Notes: generated by a model not told the origin, from the sequence alone. A stretch of DNA of 64,000 bases from Phyllobacterium sp. YR531 (GCF_000282595.1 NZ_AKIZ01000014.1:248001-312000), one strand, 5' to 3'. Positions 34,780-44,213 are shown, numbered from the stretch's first letter. Numbers and translations: made by a program.

Positions 34780-36084
34780 TCAGGTGCGTGATGGCAATGG
34801 GATGCGTGCAGTCATGCGCAATCCGAAACATGCCATGACCACAAGCAACCAGACAGGATCGGCACGTCGAAAGAAGAAGCTTTCGAGGAAGGCATTCATC
34901 AACGAGAATGTCAGACACATCATGAAGAAGTCGGACAGGTAGATATTCTCGCGTTTTCTCAATGTTCGCACATAGTCGATGAGCGGCAACAGCACGAGAA
35001 CAAATATTGCGCAGATCAGCGCCGGAACACCCATTGCGATTGCTATGTCCAGATAGCCATTATGTGCATGGACGATGCCCCGCACATCCCAGTCCAGATA
35101 ATAAGGCGTTTCGGCTTGCCGCACGACAGGTGCTTCCCAGAAGCTTTCCAAACCATAGCCACGCCATGGAGTCTCACTGAGTTTTTCAAGGCCGAACTGC
35201 CAGATCGACGTGCGCCCGGTAAATGTCGCATCGGCACCCAGCTGCTGCAAAAGGTCGTGAGTTGGTGGAAAGAACAACGTACCTATTGTGAAAAAGAAAA
35301 AGCCGGTGAGCGCAGCGGCTATGAGCAACGCTGTCAGTATTCTCAAGCCGAAAAGACCGGGCACCATGACGAGAAGAATGACCATGGGAACAAGCGCTGT
35401 AGACGTTTTCGATCCCGTATGCGCCACAAACAGCAGTGCGAATACAAGTATGCCGATGCCGCTGGTCCGCCAGCCGCGGCGGATGAGATAAATACCCCCG
35501 AATGAAAATGCAGCCATTACTGGTCCGGCAACGTTCTTGTGGGCGAATATACCGCGCCAGAGTCCGGCATGTTCGGACTCGATTTCGCTCGCAGTGTGCT
35601 TGGCGAGGTCTGGGAAAATAACCAGACCTACATAGGAGAGCACCAGAACCGCCGTGGCGGCAATGACCAGCGCAAGCGAAAACCCGTCCATGTCAGGTGG
35701 CAAAGAAAGGACTGCAACGACACACAGGACGCCGATTATTGTGAAGATTACCGCACGCTGCGCGGCGCCGGGATCTACGGCAACCATGGTCGAAAGAAAC
35801 AGGAAGCCGAACATGACGATCCACATCGGGCTCAGGAGTGCCCAAAGACGTTGCGGGTTGGCCAGCACGATCATGGCCAGGATTGACACGCCGCCCAATG
35901 CCCCGAATCCAAGCTGGTTGACGACATCACCGCCGCTGCCTGCAATAGCAGTGCTGGCTGGCTGAAATGGCCGAAACGAAACGAGCAAGACACACAGGAT
36001 CAGCGCAGCCAGAAGGCTTGCCACCAGCCGCGCCGGGATCGCTATGAAGGAGTCAGTTCTTTTCAGGTTGCCTATATTGCTCAT
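34780..36084 (-). CDS. O-antigen ligase / polymerase-like membrane protein (Wzy/WaaL type)
   Basis: The 434-residue polytopic protein has ten or more membrane segments and, near the C-terminal third, a periplasmic loop with the H-A-H-N motif (RGIVHAHNGYLDIAI) typical of the O-antigen ligase (Wzy_C) domain. In that family the protein either polymerises repeat units or joins them to a lipid core. The start at 36084 (MSNIGNLKR) lies inside the preceding GT2 gene, giving a 32-base overlap; an in-frame start at 36141 is possible. It is the downstream gene of a two-gene minus-strand unit with the GT2 gene. Confidence 0.88.
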   Translation of the reverse strand: MSNIGNLKRTDSFIAIPARLVASLLAALILCVLLVSFRPFQPASTAIAGSGGDVVNQLGFGALGGVSILAMIVLANPQRLWALLSPMWIVMFGFLFLSTMVAVDPGAAQRAVIFTIIGVLCVVAVLSLPPDMDGFSLALVIAATAVLVLSYVGLVIFPDLAKHTASEIESEHAGLWRGIFAHKNVAGPVMAAFSFGGIYLIRRGWRTSGIGILVFALLFVAHTGSKTSTALVPMVILLVMVPGLFGLRILTALLIAAALTGFFFFTIGTLFFPPTHDLLQQLGADATFTGRTSIWQFGLEKLSETPWRGYGLESFWEAPVVRQAETPYYLDWDVRGIVHAHNGYLDIAIAMGVPALICAIFVLVLLPLIDYVRTLRKRENIYLSDFFMMCLTFSLMNAFLESFFFRRADPVWLLVVMACFGLRMTARIPLPSRT

Positions 36085-37048
36085 TCGAATATCCGAATTC
36101 TGCCAAAACACGGCCAAGCCCAATATAGATCTGATAGACACCTATGGACAGAGAGCCGGTCTGCGCTGTCTTTATCACGGCACGAACAGGTGAAACGGCT
36201 AGAAGCGCCAGACTTTTCAGGATTGTCTTCAACTTGCCGAAAGGCTCATTGGAGCGTTTGCGTTTTTCAATCAGGCTCGAAATGACGCCGTTGCGCAAAG
36301 CGCGCGCTCTGATCCAGTCCGCCTCGACTCGTCGTGCAGGCACGGTTTCGTAAACCGCCGCTTCAGCACACCAGGCGATGGTGAATCCCTTGACGACACT
36401 CCGGCTTATGAAGTCGGAATCGCCACCACCCATGAAATTGAAAGTGAGATCAAGGAAAGGAAAAGGCATCGCTTCAAGCACATTACGCCCGACTAGCAGA
36501 TTACCTGACGAGTAAATGATCGGCACGCGTCCGGTTGTGTCGTAATGCGGGCTGAAAACAGGATGGCTAGCCCATACCTGATGTTCCGGTTTTGCAAACA
36601 TAGGTATCTGCGGGCCACCGACGAAATCGACACCATACAGTTCGCGCGTCTTGCAAAGATTTTCCAGCCAATGCGGGTCGGCAACTTCGTCATCGTCGAT
36701 AACCACCAATGATTTGAAGTTCGGAAATATTGCGAGTGCTGTCAGCCATCCGGCATTGTATGCGTTACAATTGCCGCGATTATGCGCAATGATTACTAGG
36801 CCGCGATATTCTCCAGCCTCAAACAATGGCGCAGCGACAGTAGCGCCCTCGCGTTTTTCCGCTTCGTTTTCCATGACGATAATTGCAAATGAACGGGACG
36901 TAACCTGCGCCTTCAGCGAAGCGAGGGTTTTCAATAGATGATCCGGCCGTTTGAATGTGGGCAGTGTGACGACAACATCAATCGCTTCCGGCGAAAGGTC
37001 GGGCGACTGTGTTACGATGGTTATATTGTCGTGGCCGTTCAATTTCAT
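36053..37048 (-). CDS. Glycosyltransferase family 2 protein
   Basis: This 331-residue GT-A enzyme has an N-terminal VVVTLPTFKRPDHLLKTLASL, the sugar-nucleotide and metal-binding VVIDDDEVADPHWL, and a GGGDSDFISR acceptor-side motif. It should transfer one sugar to a growing glycan on the inner membrane; the donor is not readable. Just after its stop region it overlaps the polymerase-like gene by 32 bases, so the two act together. The start is an ATG at 37048 next to an unused GTG. It diverges from the GT4 gene to the right, with 80 bases between. Confidence 0.88.
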   Translation of the reverse strand: MKLNGHDNITIVTQSPDLSPEAIDVVVTLPTFKRPDHLLKTLASLKAQVTSRSFAIIVMENEAEKREGATVAAPLFEAGEYRGLVIIAHNRGNCNAYNAGWLTALAIFPNFKSLVVIDDDEVADPHWLENLCKTRELYGVDFVGGPQIPMFAKPEHQVWASHPVFSPHYDTTGRVPIIYSSGNLLVGRNVLEAMPFPFLDLTFNFMGGGDSDFISRSVVKGFTIAWCAEAAVYETVPARRVEADWIRARALRNGVISSLIEKRKRSNEPFGKLKTILKSLALLAVSPVRAVIKTAQTGSLSIGVYQIYIGLGRVLAEFGYSNEQYRQPEKN

Positions 37049-37128
37049 CACGGGACTATTTATCCGTTATTTATCTATATGAAGATATAGAAGACACTTG
37101 TTCAACATTTCATTACGTTCGAGCCACA

Positions 37129-38298
37129 ATGCACGTACTTTTTGTCACCTCCATCGTCCCGGACGGTAAACCGGCCACAGGCTACGAAATCGCCAACAAG
37201 GCGATTATCGATGGGTTAAGGCGCGCTGGTGTAAAAGTCACTGTCATCGGCTTTGTCTGGCCTGGCAGTGCGCCGCTGGACCCCGGCAGCACAATATTGT
37301 TGGGGGAGGTCGATGTTCGCAACGATACCGCTAGCCTTGGCCAAAAATTGCGTTGGTTGGGAAAAGCCGTGCTCACGGGCCTCACCGTATCTTCGGTAAA
37401 ACTACGCATCATCACCAAGGAGAAGTTCCGGGCAGCTATCGCCTCAGCAGAACCGTTTGACGCCTATGTGCTAAATGGCGTTGCCCTTGCCGGAGCCTTT
37501 GAGGACTGTTTTGCCGACAAGCCGAAAGTATTCATCGCGCACAATGTCGAGCATCGCTCTGCCCGCGAAAATGCCGATGCTGCAACAAGCCTTGTGCAAA
37601 AATATCTGTTCAGTCGTGAGTCCCGGCTTTTGGCAGGATTGGAAAAACGCCTGTGCGACAGCGCATCATTTGTCTTCACCTTGGCCGATGAAGACATCAC
37701 AGCATTGCAACTTGAAACAACCGGGCGCGCAGCCGCCTTGCCGTTGGTGACCGAAGCGGACACCACGAAAATGTCTGATCGCGTGATTGAGCATGATTTG
37801 GGCCTGATCGGCACGTGGACATGGCAACCAAATCGCATCGGCCTTGAGTGGTTTTTGCGCGAAGTCGCGCCGCACCTTGATAAGAATATCCGCATTACTG
37901 TTGCGGGCAGTACGCCAGCCGACCTCAAGGCTGCATGGCCGAAGGTAAATTTTGCAGGGCGCGTGCCGGACGCCACGGATTTCGTTCGCAGCTGTGCAGT
38001 AATCCCGCTCATCAGCCGCGCCGGGACCGGGGTTCAATTGAAAACAATCGAAACTTTCGAGCTTGGCTTGCCAAGTGTCGCCACTGCTCTTTCCGTGCGC
38101 GGTATTGCCGATGTGCCGGATAATTGTGTTGTGGCGGATGATCCGGCTGCCTTTGCCAAAGCCGTCAACCAGATGGTTGCGCGCGTTCGGGAGGGTGAAG
38201 ACATGATACGATCAGGCAAAGCTTTTCGGATGGCGCAGCAGGAGCGGTTTGACCGGCAGATCAAACTTGGCCTCGACCGGCTTCAGGCGATAAAATGA
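37129..38298 (+). CDS. Glycosyltransferase family 4 protein
   Basis: The 389-residue protein is a GT-B enzyme that starts with HVLFVTSIVPDGKPATGYEI. Its C-terminal half has AGTGVQLKTIETFELGLPSV, the GT4 E-x7-E motif that holds the donor sugar nucleotide. It retains configuration and likely adds a sugar to the repeat unit. A frame from 37009 would add 40 residues with no homology-like pattern, so the ATG at 37129 is preferred although its ribosome site is weak. Its stop overlaps the start of the WecB-like gene as ATGA. Confidence 0.85.
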   Translation: MHVLFVTSIVPDGKPATGYEIANKAIIDGLRRAGVKVTVIGFVWPGSAPLDPGSTILLGEVDVRNDTASLGQKLRWLGKAVLTGLTVSSVKLRIITKEKFRAAIASAEPFDAYVLNGVALAGAFEDCFADKPKVFIAHNVEHRSARENADAATSLVQKYLFSRESRLLAGLEKRLCDSASFVFTLADEDITALQLETTGRAAALPLVTEADTTKMSDRVIEHDLGLIGTWTWQPNRIGLEWFLREVAPHLDKNIRITVAGSTPADLKAAWPKVNFAGRVPDATDFVRSCAVIPLISRAGTGVQLKTIETFELGLPSVATALSVRGIADVPDNCVVADDPAAFAKAVNQMVARVREGEDMIRSGKAFRMAQQERFDRQIKLGLDRLQAIK

Positions 38299-39047
38299 GC
38301 GAGACTGCCCCGCCCATTCGCTCCGTCCTCGGCGTACCGGTTGTCGCCCTGCCATGGCAGGATGCCATTGATCTGATACGCGAGCGCATCGCCAACAGGC
38401 AGTTCACACTTATCACCTGGCTGAATGCTCATAATGCAAATGTAGCGCAGACTGATGCCGGGTTTCGTGAAGCGTTGGAACATTTTCTCGTCCTGCCCGA
38501 TGGCATCGGCGTCGATATCGCTTCAAAAATTCTGCACGGAGCATCTTTTCCCGCAAATTTGAATGGCACGGATTTTACGCCCGCTATCCTGAAGGCTGAA
38601 ACCAACCCTATCCGCATCGGACTGATCGGTGCCAAACCGGAAGTCGTAGCAGGAGCTGCGGCTAAATTTCGTCAGATTGCCCCGCAACATGATATCCGCA
38701 TTGTGAGTGACGGGTTTTTCACCATGGCGGAGGAACCCGGTATTCTGGCATCGTTGAAAGAGTTTTCTCCACACATATTGCTGGTCGCGATGGGCGTTCC
38801 CCGCCAGGAATTGTTCATGGCGCAAAAGCTCACGCCAGATCATTGCGTGGTGGCAATGGGTGTAGGCGCTCTGTTCGATTTCATGGCTGGTGCCGTGCCA
38901 CGTGCTCCTGCGCTGGTGCAAAAACTACGTTTTGAATGGCTGTATCGTCTGGTACAGGAACCGGCGCGTTTATGGCGACGCTATATTGTCGGTAACCCGC
39001 TTTTTCTGTTACGCGTTATGCGAGCAAAACTGAGAGGTCGCAATTGA
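38295..39047 (+). CDS. WecB/TagA/CpsF family glycosyltransferase
   Basis: The 250-residue enzyme shows the family motif set: LNAHNANVAQTDAGFREAL, LPDGIGVDIASKIL (containing the catalytic Asp), NGTDFTPAIL, and VAMGVPRQELFM near residue 170. It transfers N-acetylmannosamine(uronic acid), N-acetylglucosamine or glucuronic acid to a lipid-linked sugar; GumM and WecG belong here. The start ATG overlaps the GT4 gene by four bases and its stop overlaps the next gene's TTG by four bases. Thus three genes form one operon. Confidence 0.92.
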   Translation: MSETAPPIRSVLGVPVVALPWQDAIDLIRERIANRQFTLITWLNAHNANVAQTDAGFREALEHFLVLPDGIGVDIASKILHGASFPANLNGTDFTPAILKAETNPIRIGLIGAKPEVVAGAAAKFRQIAPQHDIRIVSDGFFTMAEEPGILASLKEFSPHILLVAMGVPRQELFMAQKLTPDHCVVAMGVGALFDFMAGAVPRAPALVQKLRFEWLYRLVQEPARLWRRYIVGNPLFLLRVMRAKLRGRN

Positions 39048-39904
39048 AGAACGCATTGGTCACGGCAAGTTATGCGCCGGATTTCCGGCGTTGCCAATTG
39101 CTGTGCGAAACCATTGATCGTTTTGTGACGGGTTATACCAAGCACTATATCTTGGTCGAACATCGCGATGTTGCCCTGTTCAAGCAGCTTGAAACGCCCA
39201 ATCGCATCGTGATCGACGAAAACGATCTGATGCCCGGCTGGATAAGGCCGTTTCCGGATCCGACAAATTTTGGCCGCCGCCGGATCTGGCTGTCGCCCAG
39301 AACCATGCCTCTGCGCGGTTGGCATATGCAGCAATTCCGTCGTATCGCGATTGCTCAACATACGGATGATGACGCGTTCATCTATATTGATTCAGATGTC
39401 ACCTTCCTGAAGCCATTTGATTGCTCGCTGTTCTGGCAAGGTAACGACACGCGGCTGTTCCGGCGCGATGGTGATCTGTTGCGTCCCGTCCCGGGTGATC
39501 AACTCATCTGGTCTGAAAATGCCGGTAATCTGCTTGGGATTACACCTGTCAGCGTCGCCGGGCATGACTACATCGGGACACTCATTGCGTGGCGCCGCGA
39601 TGCCATTATTGGCATGTGCAATCATATCGAGAAGCGCAGCGGCAGGCACTGGGTTGCGACCATTGGCCGGACACGCAAGTTTTCAGAGTGCATGATTTAT
39701 GGCCGTTATGTCGATGAAGTTCTGATGGCAAAGGACCATTATCACGATGGCAGGGAGTTCTGCCGGATTCACTGGTCTGCACCGGCTCCGACGGATGACG
39801 AACTCGTGAAGTTCGTCGAGGAAATGGCGCCCTATCAAGTAGCGATAGGTATCCAGTCATTCCTTGGCGACGGCACGGATCGTATACGGAAGCTGTTTTT
39901 CTAG
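39044..39904 (+). CDS. DUF6492 family glycosyltransferase-like protein
   Basis: The 286-residue product has a GT-A-like layout: an opening KNALVTASYAPDFRRCQLLC, the acidic DDDAFIYIDSDVTFLKPFD (a D-x-D metal motif), and the closing YQVAIGIQSFLGDG. DUF6492 proteins occur in glycan clusters of alphaproteobacteria but have no proven activity. The TTG start at 39044 has a GAGAGG site and overlaps the WecB-like stop. Its own stop (39902-39904) overlaps that of the convergent flippase gene. I consider a sugar transfer role likely. Confidence 0.75.
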   Translation: MKNALVTASYAPDFRRCQLLCETIDRFVTGYTKHYILVEHRDVALFKQLETPNRIVIDENDLMPGWIRPFPDPTNFGRRRIWLSPRTMPLRGWHMQQFRRIAIAQHTDDDAFIYIDSDVTFLKPFDCSLFWQGNDTRLFRRDGDLLRPVPGDQLIWSENAGNLLGITPVSVAGHDYIGTLIAWRRDAIIGMCNHIEKRSGRHWVATIGRTRKFSECMIYGRYVDEVLMAKDHYHDGREFCRIHWSAPAPTDDELVKFVEEMAPYQVAIGIQSFLGDGTDRIRKLFF

Positions 39905-41160
39905 ACCCGCCGTGCCGGTCTCTTGATGGCTCGATAGGTCAGGATGGTAGAAACAAGATAGATGACCGCGAACATGGCATTGAGCCAGATCAGCCAATCA
40001 TTTACTTCCAGAAAGGTCACCAGCAGCCAGGACAGCAAACCTGCTTTGATAATCCCAAGTACCGCAAGGTTGATCGCCCGTAGACCGGATTGCCCGCGCG
40101 CATAGAGAATTTCTGCCTGATATTCGACGAGATTACGCAAACCGGGCACCAGAATGACCAACGGCAGCAATGCAACAACCGACGCTACATTATCGCCCAG
40201 CGCCCGCGGGAAAATGTGCAGAAATAGCGCGAGCGCTGCCAACCCAAGTGTTGACACCAGAAACACACCGAATTCCAGTCCTCCGCGTATCTTCATGGAT
40301 TTGAGCATGTCTGGCGTGCGCATCAACTTTTGCACCAGCATCATGTTAAAGGAACGTACGGGCAGAGCCGTCAGATCGACAAGGCGCATGATGATTGCGT
40401 AAACACCCGCCGTCTGTGGGCCGCCGACCGCCAATACCAGCAGCTTGTCCATCTCCGACTGAATGTAGAACAGGACTTCCGCGCCTGTAACCGCAAAAGA
40501 GTCGCTTAGCCGCCGGCGATAGAGTTTTGGCACCAGCCGCAGCCGCACCTTGGGATAGAACCAGATAATGGCAATGATCAATGCTATCCCGTTTGCCCCG
40601 GCATACCACCAGCTCCAGATAGCGAGGTTGGTAGCGCTGGAAAAAGCAAAAAGAACTGCCGCAATGGCCCTAAGCGCTGTGCCGATGATGACCAGCAATG
40701 CGGCGCGGCCAAATCGGTTGAGGCCATTATTGACGACGACGACAACTTCCAGCGAACGCCACAACAGCGCTTCGGCGGCGACGATTACGGCAAACGTGCC
40801 AATTGCAAGGTCGGCACCGAAGAAGACGAGATGAGCAAGATAGGCTGCCAGCACGAAAATAGGCAGGGAAATGACAACCGCCGCGAGAAACCCTCCCGTA
40901 TAGGCACCCAGAAGCTGAGGTTTGACGGTTGAAATCCGGTATAATGGGGAGACAAAACCGAACGATACAAGCCGCGAAAGCACGACACCTGTTGCTGATG
41001 CGGTTGCAAACAATCCAAACTCGGCAATCGTCAATGTATTGGCAAGGGCGACGAAATAGGCCAGCGAGATGACCAGCCGTCCCGCTGATCCACTGATCAC
41101 CGAGAAATAGTCGCGGATCAGCCCCGCATTGGCTTTGACATGCCGAACAATCAATTTCAT
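39901..41160 (-). CDS. Wzx-like polysaccharide flippase
   Basis: The 419-residue protein has about twelve membrane segments throughout. Basic residues fall in cytoplasmic loops, consistent with an MVF/PST family exporter that flips lipid-linked repeat units across the inner membrane. One clear conserved segment is VTGAEVLFYIQSEMDKLLVLAVGG, with a membrane-embedded charged cluster. No other family is suggested. It is convergent with the WecB-DUF6492 operon. An antitoxin-type pair follows to the right on the other strand, before the Wzz-like gene. Confidence 0.85.
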   Translation of the reverse strand: MKLIVRHVKANAGLIRDYFSVISGSAGRLVISLAYFVALANTLTIAEFGLFATASATGVVLSRLVSFGFVSPLYRISTVKPQLLGAYTGGFLAAVVISLPIFVLAAYLAHLVFFGADLAIGTFAVIVAAEALLWRSLEVVVVVNNGLNRFGRAALLVIIGTALRAIAAVLFAFSSATNLAIWSWWYAGANGIALIIAIIWFYPKVRLRLVPKLYRRRLSDSFAVTGAEVLFYIQSEMDKLLVLAVGGPQTAGVYAIIMRLVDLTALPVRSFNMMLVQKLMRTPDMLKSMKIRGGLEFGVFLVSTLGLAALALFLHIFPRALGDNVASVVALLPLVILVPGLRNLVEYQAEILYARGQSGLRAINLAVLGIIKAGLLSWLLVTFLEVNDWLIWLNAMFAVIYLVSTILTYRAIKRPARRV

Positions 41161-41303
41161 ATCCTGCGCAAGAACATTTGATTGTATGTAGCGTAAAAGG
41201 TTTAACGGCTCGTATGGGCTGGTTGTAAATGCCTTCCACCCATTCTAGCTTCTTATTTTCTTCGCTGCATATTTTCAAATTATATCATATAGGCTATATT
41301 TAA

Positions 41304-41627
41304 ATGGATTGGACTGTCGAAATATCCATCCCTGCGGAAGCGGAGATGGATGCACTACCTCCCGGTTTGCAAGCGCGGTTAATCCGTCTGATGGAGCTAG
41401 TGGAAAGTATCGGACTGGAAAATATGCGCGAGCCGCATGTGAAGCATATCGATGGCAAGTTATGGGAGCTTCGAGCCAAAGCGGCTGAGGGAATAGCTCG
41501 GGGGATGTACATAGCTGTAACGGGAAAGCGAATTGTGATCTTACATGTCTTTGTAAAAAAATCGCAGCGAACGCCTCGAGGTGCCTTGGCTTTGGCCTAC
41601 CAACGAATGAAACAGGTGGAAGTATGA
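41304..41627 (+). CDS. RelE-superfamily toxin (Gp49/HigB-like)
   Basis: This 107-residue protein has the phage-derived Gp49-like/HigB core. KLWELRAKAAEGIARGMYIA contains the RNase-fold Arg residues and the Tyr of the ARxxY box, and VILHVFVKKSQRTPRGA is the signature near the C-terminus. It should cleave mRNA on the ribosome when free. The antitoxin gene follows with an ATGA overlap, toxin first, the typical HigB-HigA order. This module is more AT-rich than the flanking glycan genes and interrupts them, suggesting recent arrival. Confidence 0.88.
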   Translation: MDWTVEISIPAEAEMDALPPGLQARLIRLMELVESIGLENMREPHVKHIDGKLWELRAKAAEGIARGMYIAVTGKRIVILHVFVKKSQRTPRGALALAYQRMKQVEV

Positions 41628-41902
41628 AAACTCTCGGGGAATTGAAGAAAAAGTACGTAAAAGATCCTGCATTCCGCGAGCATTACAAACAGGCTGATGT
41701 GGAATATACAGTTATCGAGCTTCTTATTCGTACACGAACCCAAGCAAAATTATCCCAAGCTGAGCTTGCCAAGCGAATGGCGACTACCCAATCTGCAATT
41801 GCAAGATTGGAGGGAGGTCGAGTTTCACCCTCAATTGCAACATTGAGGCGATACGCCGAAGCCACTGGATATAAGTTGCATGTCGATATGACTCCTCTGT
41901 AA
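41624..41902 (+). CDS. HigA-like antitoxin (XRE helix-turn-helix)
   Basis: The 92-residue protein has an N-terminal toxin-binding helix (MKTLGELKKKYVKDPAFREH) and a C-terminal Cro/XRE helix-turn-helix (LSQAELAKRMATTQSAIARLEGG, then PSIATLRRYAEATG). It neutralises the preceding toxin and normally represses the operon by binding the promoter ahead of 41304. The operator is not evident; only loosely repeated TATAT sequences lie at 41280-41300. Its start overlaps the toxin stop (ATGA). Confidence 0.9.
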   Translation: MKTLGELKKKYVKDPAFREHYKQADVEYTVIELLIRTRTQAKLSQAELAKRMATTQSAIARLEGGRVSPSIATLRRYAEATGYKLHVDMTPL

Positions 41903-42020
41903 GCGAGAAGTTGTGATAATTAACGATTTATTTTCCATAGAACTTTAGTGTGGATTAACCGTGGATCGCAGTATCCGCGATTGATCGCAGTTGGGTCAGG
42001 ATGTTGGAGTTCAGTTGCGG

Positions 42021-44204
42021 ATGACTAATCGTGAAAACGAGACGGTAAAGCGGCGCTCGCTTCTCTCGTTTGCCAGCGAGCAGAGCCCGGAGGCGCAGAC
42101 ACCGCGTGCTGAGGCTGCGGCGCCTGTTCGCAACGAAACCAGTCTCGACCATTATCATAGAATGCGCAATTTGCGCCTTGCTGCAGAATCCGAGCCTACT
42201 CAATCACCGCCGAATGATATTCCCGAAGAGTTGGGTAATGAAGCGGTCGAACAGGATGCGATAAATCGTATGCGCGCGGATATGGCTGCGATCAAGGCCG
42301 AGCTTAATCGCCGCGTTGATGCCGCCGAGAATGAAGTCCGCATGCCCGCAGCGACCTATAACGAGCTGCTGCGGGAGAAAGAACCAGCAGCACCCCCGGT
42401 CTTTATCCCCGCAACTGCCGAACCGGCAACTCCAGAGCCAGAGATGTTTAAAAAGCCAGTGTCTGCTCCATCGCAGCGGCCGCAACAGGTCCGGGCAAAG
42501 CCTCAAAAAGATGACTATCAGGATGATGAGTGGAAGCCTCTTGTCGATCCCCGTATTGTCATAAACAGGGTCGGCCGATCCAAATCGTTGATCGTAGCCA
42601 CCACGATTATCGGAGCATTGCTGGGTGTTGGTTATGCCATGACACTGCCCAAGCTCTATTCCTCGACTGTGGAAGTGCTGGTTGACCCGCGAGATCTCAA
42701 GATCGTCGACAAGGAAATTTCATCGACCCAGCTTCCTCTGGATGCTTCGCTCGCCGTCGCTGAAAGCCAACTGCGGATTATCCAGTCCAGCAGTGTCTTG
42801 ACCAAAGTCATTGAAAGAGCCGGACTCGCCAAAGATCCGGAATTCAACGGTGACCTGAGAGAGCGTGGATTGTTTGCGACGATACGCGAACTGTTTTCCA
42901 CCGACAGCACGCCGGACGCCACAACGCGCGAGACATTGCTGCTACGCAATCTTTACGAACACCTGAATGTCGAGCGCAGCACGAAGAACTACATTTTTAA
43001 CATTACTGTTGATTCGCGCGATCCGGAGAAGTCGGCGCTCATCGCCAATACGGTGTCGGATGTGTTCCGCGAAGAGCAGGGCAATATTCAGTCTGATACC
43101 GCAAGACAGGCCACGGAGGTGCTGACCGCCCGGTTGAACGATTTGCGTGCAGGCGTTGAGGTGGCTGAAAATGCCGTCCAGAAATTCAAGGCCGAGAATG
43201 ATCTTGTGGACGTTCAGGGCCGGCTTATCAGCGATGACGAAATTACGCGCACCAATGATGAATTGACTGCAGCCCGCAACCAGACAATCCGCCTGAATGC
43301 ACAGGCAGCATCAATCCGCAGCACTTCCGTCGAGGGTGTTCTTGGCAATACTTTGCCGGAAGAATTCCGCTCGGGCGTCATCGTCGCTCTGCGATCGCAA
43401 TATGGTGCCTTGAAACAGCAGGCAGATGGCCTTGCAACAAAGCTTGGACCTCGCCACCCGCAGCTCATTCAGGCGCAATCGCAAGTCAGCGGCATTCGTA
43501 CTGAAATCCGCAACGAACTGCAGCGCATCGCCTCATCTGTACAAACGGAACTTAAACGGTCTCAGCAGCAGGAACAGGAGTTGATGGCGCGCCTGAACCA
43601 GTTGAAGGCACGCACGGCTACCAACAATGAAGACATGGTCAAGTTGCGGGAGCTTGATCGCGAGGTCGCCGCCAAGCGTGCGGTCTATGAAGCATTTCTC
43701 CTGCGCGCCAAGGAAACCGGTGAGCTTGAAAGTGTAAACACCACCAATATAAGGGTCATTTCCCCGGCTCGTCCGGCGCTGGAAAGCACTGGCGGATCGC
43801 GCAAACTTGTCGCTATAGCTGGCTTGCTCGGTGGGCTTTTTGCCGGGCTTGGCATCGCCATCCTGCTGGGAATGCTTGAAAGTTTTCGCGCGGGTAATCG
43901 TGCTGGAGATTCTCCCTCAGATCCGGCACCTCTCGGCAATGGCAGGCGCACGAAACCCGTTACTCAGGAAGCCTCCGTGCCGGCTGCCTCACGCCTTGGT
44001 GCCGCCATCAAGCGGGCGCGCAGTGGCAGTGTTTCCGCTGAGTTCGCAGAGGATGAGACGGCTGTGGCTGAGTTTCTCTATGCCTATGCCGACGCGCATG
44101 TTGCGCCACGCCAGCACGACAATTCCAATATTGACGACATGCTGGATGACATTGCAGAACTACGAGAAATACTCCGCGAAGAAGCAGAACGGCAGACCGG
44201 TTGA
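42021..44204 (+). CDS. Wzz/GumC-like polysaccharide co-polymerase with long cytoplasmic N-terminus
   Basis: The 727-residue protein has a soluble N-terminal region of about 180 residues (Glu/Pro/Gln/Lys-rich). It is followed by a first membrane segment (SLIVATTIIGALLGVGYAMTL), a Wzz domain (LYSSTVEVLVDPRDLKIVDKE), long coiled coils with GNVR-type spacing (RHPQLIQAQSQVSGI), a second membrane segment (LVAIAGLLGGLFAGLGIAILLG), and a disordered acidic tail. No Walker-type tyrosine kinase domain is present. Such proteins set chain length and form an export channel with outer-membrane proteins. The start at 42021 is an ATG with a GTTGGAG site upstream. It follows the HigBA pair. Confidence 0.85.
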   Translation: MTNRENETVKRRSLLSFASEQSPEAQTPRAEAAAPVRNETSLDHYHRMRNLRLAAESEPTQSPPNDIPEELGNEAVEQDAINRMRADMAAIKAELNRRVDAAENEVRMPAATYNELLREKEPAAPPVFIPATAEPATPEPEMFKKPVSAPSQRPQQVRAKPQKDDYQDDEWKPLVDPRIVINRVGRSKSLIVATTIIGALLGVGYAMTLPKLYSSTVEVLVDPRDLKIVDKEISSTQLPLDASLAVAESQLRIIQSSSVLTKVIERAGLAKDPEFNGDLRERGLFATIRELFSTDSTPDATTRETLLLRNLYEHLNVERSTKNYIFNITVDSRDPEKSALIANTVSDVFREEQGNIQSDTARQATEVLTARLNDLRAGVEVAENAVQKFKAENDLVDVQGRLISDDEITRTNDELTAARNQTIRLNAQAASIRSTSVEGVLGNTLPEEFRSGVIVALRSQYGALKQQADGLATKLGPRHPQLIQAQSQVSGIRTEIRNELQRIASSVQTELKRSQQQEQELMARLNQLKARTATNNEDMVKLRELDREVAAKRAVYEAFLLRAKETGELESVNTTNIRVISPARPALESTGGSRKLVAIAGLLGGLFAGLGIAILLGMLESFRAGNRAGDSPSDPAPLGNGRRTKPVTQEASVPAASRLGAAIKRARSGSVSAEFAEDETAVAEFLYAYADAHVAPRQHDNSNIDDMLDDIAELREILREEAERQTG

Positions 44205-44213
44205 AATGCCGCT

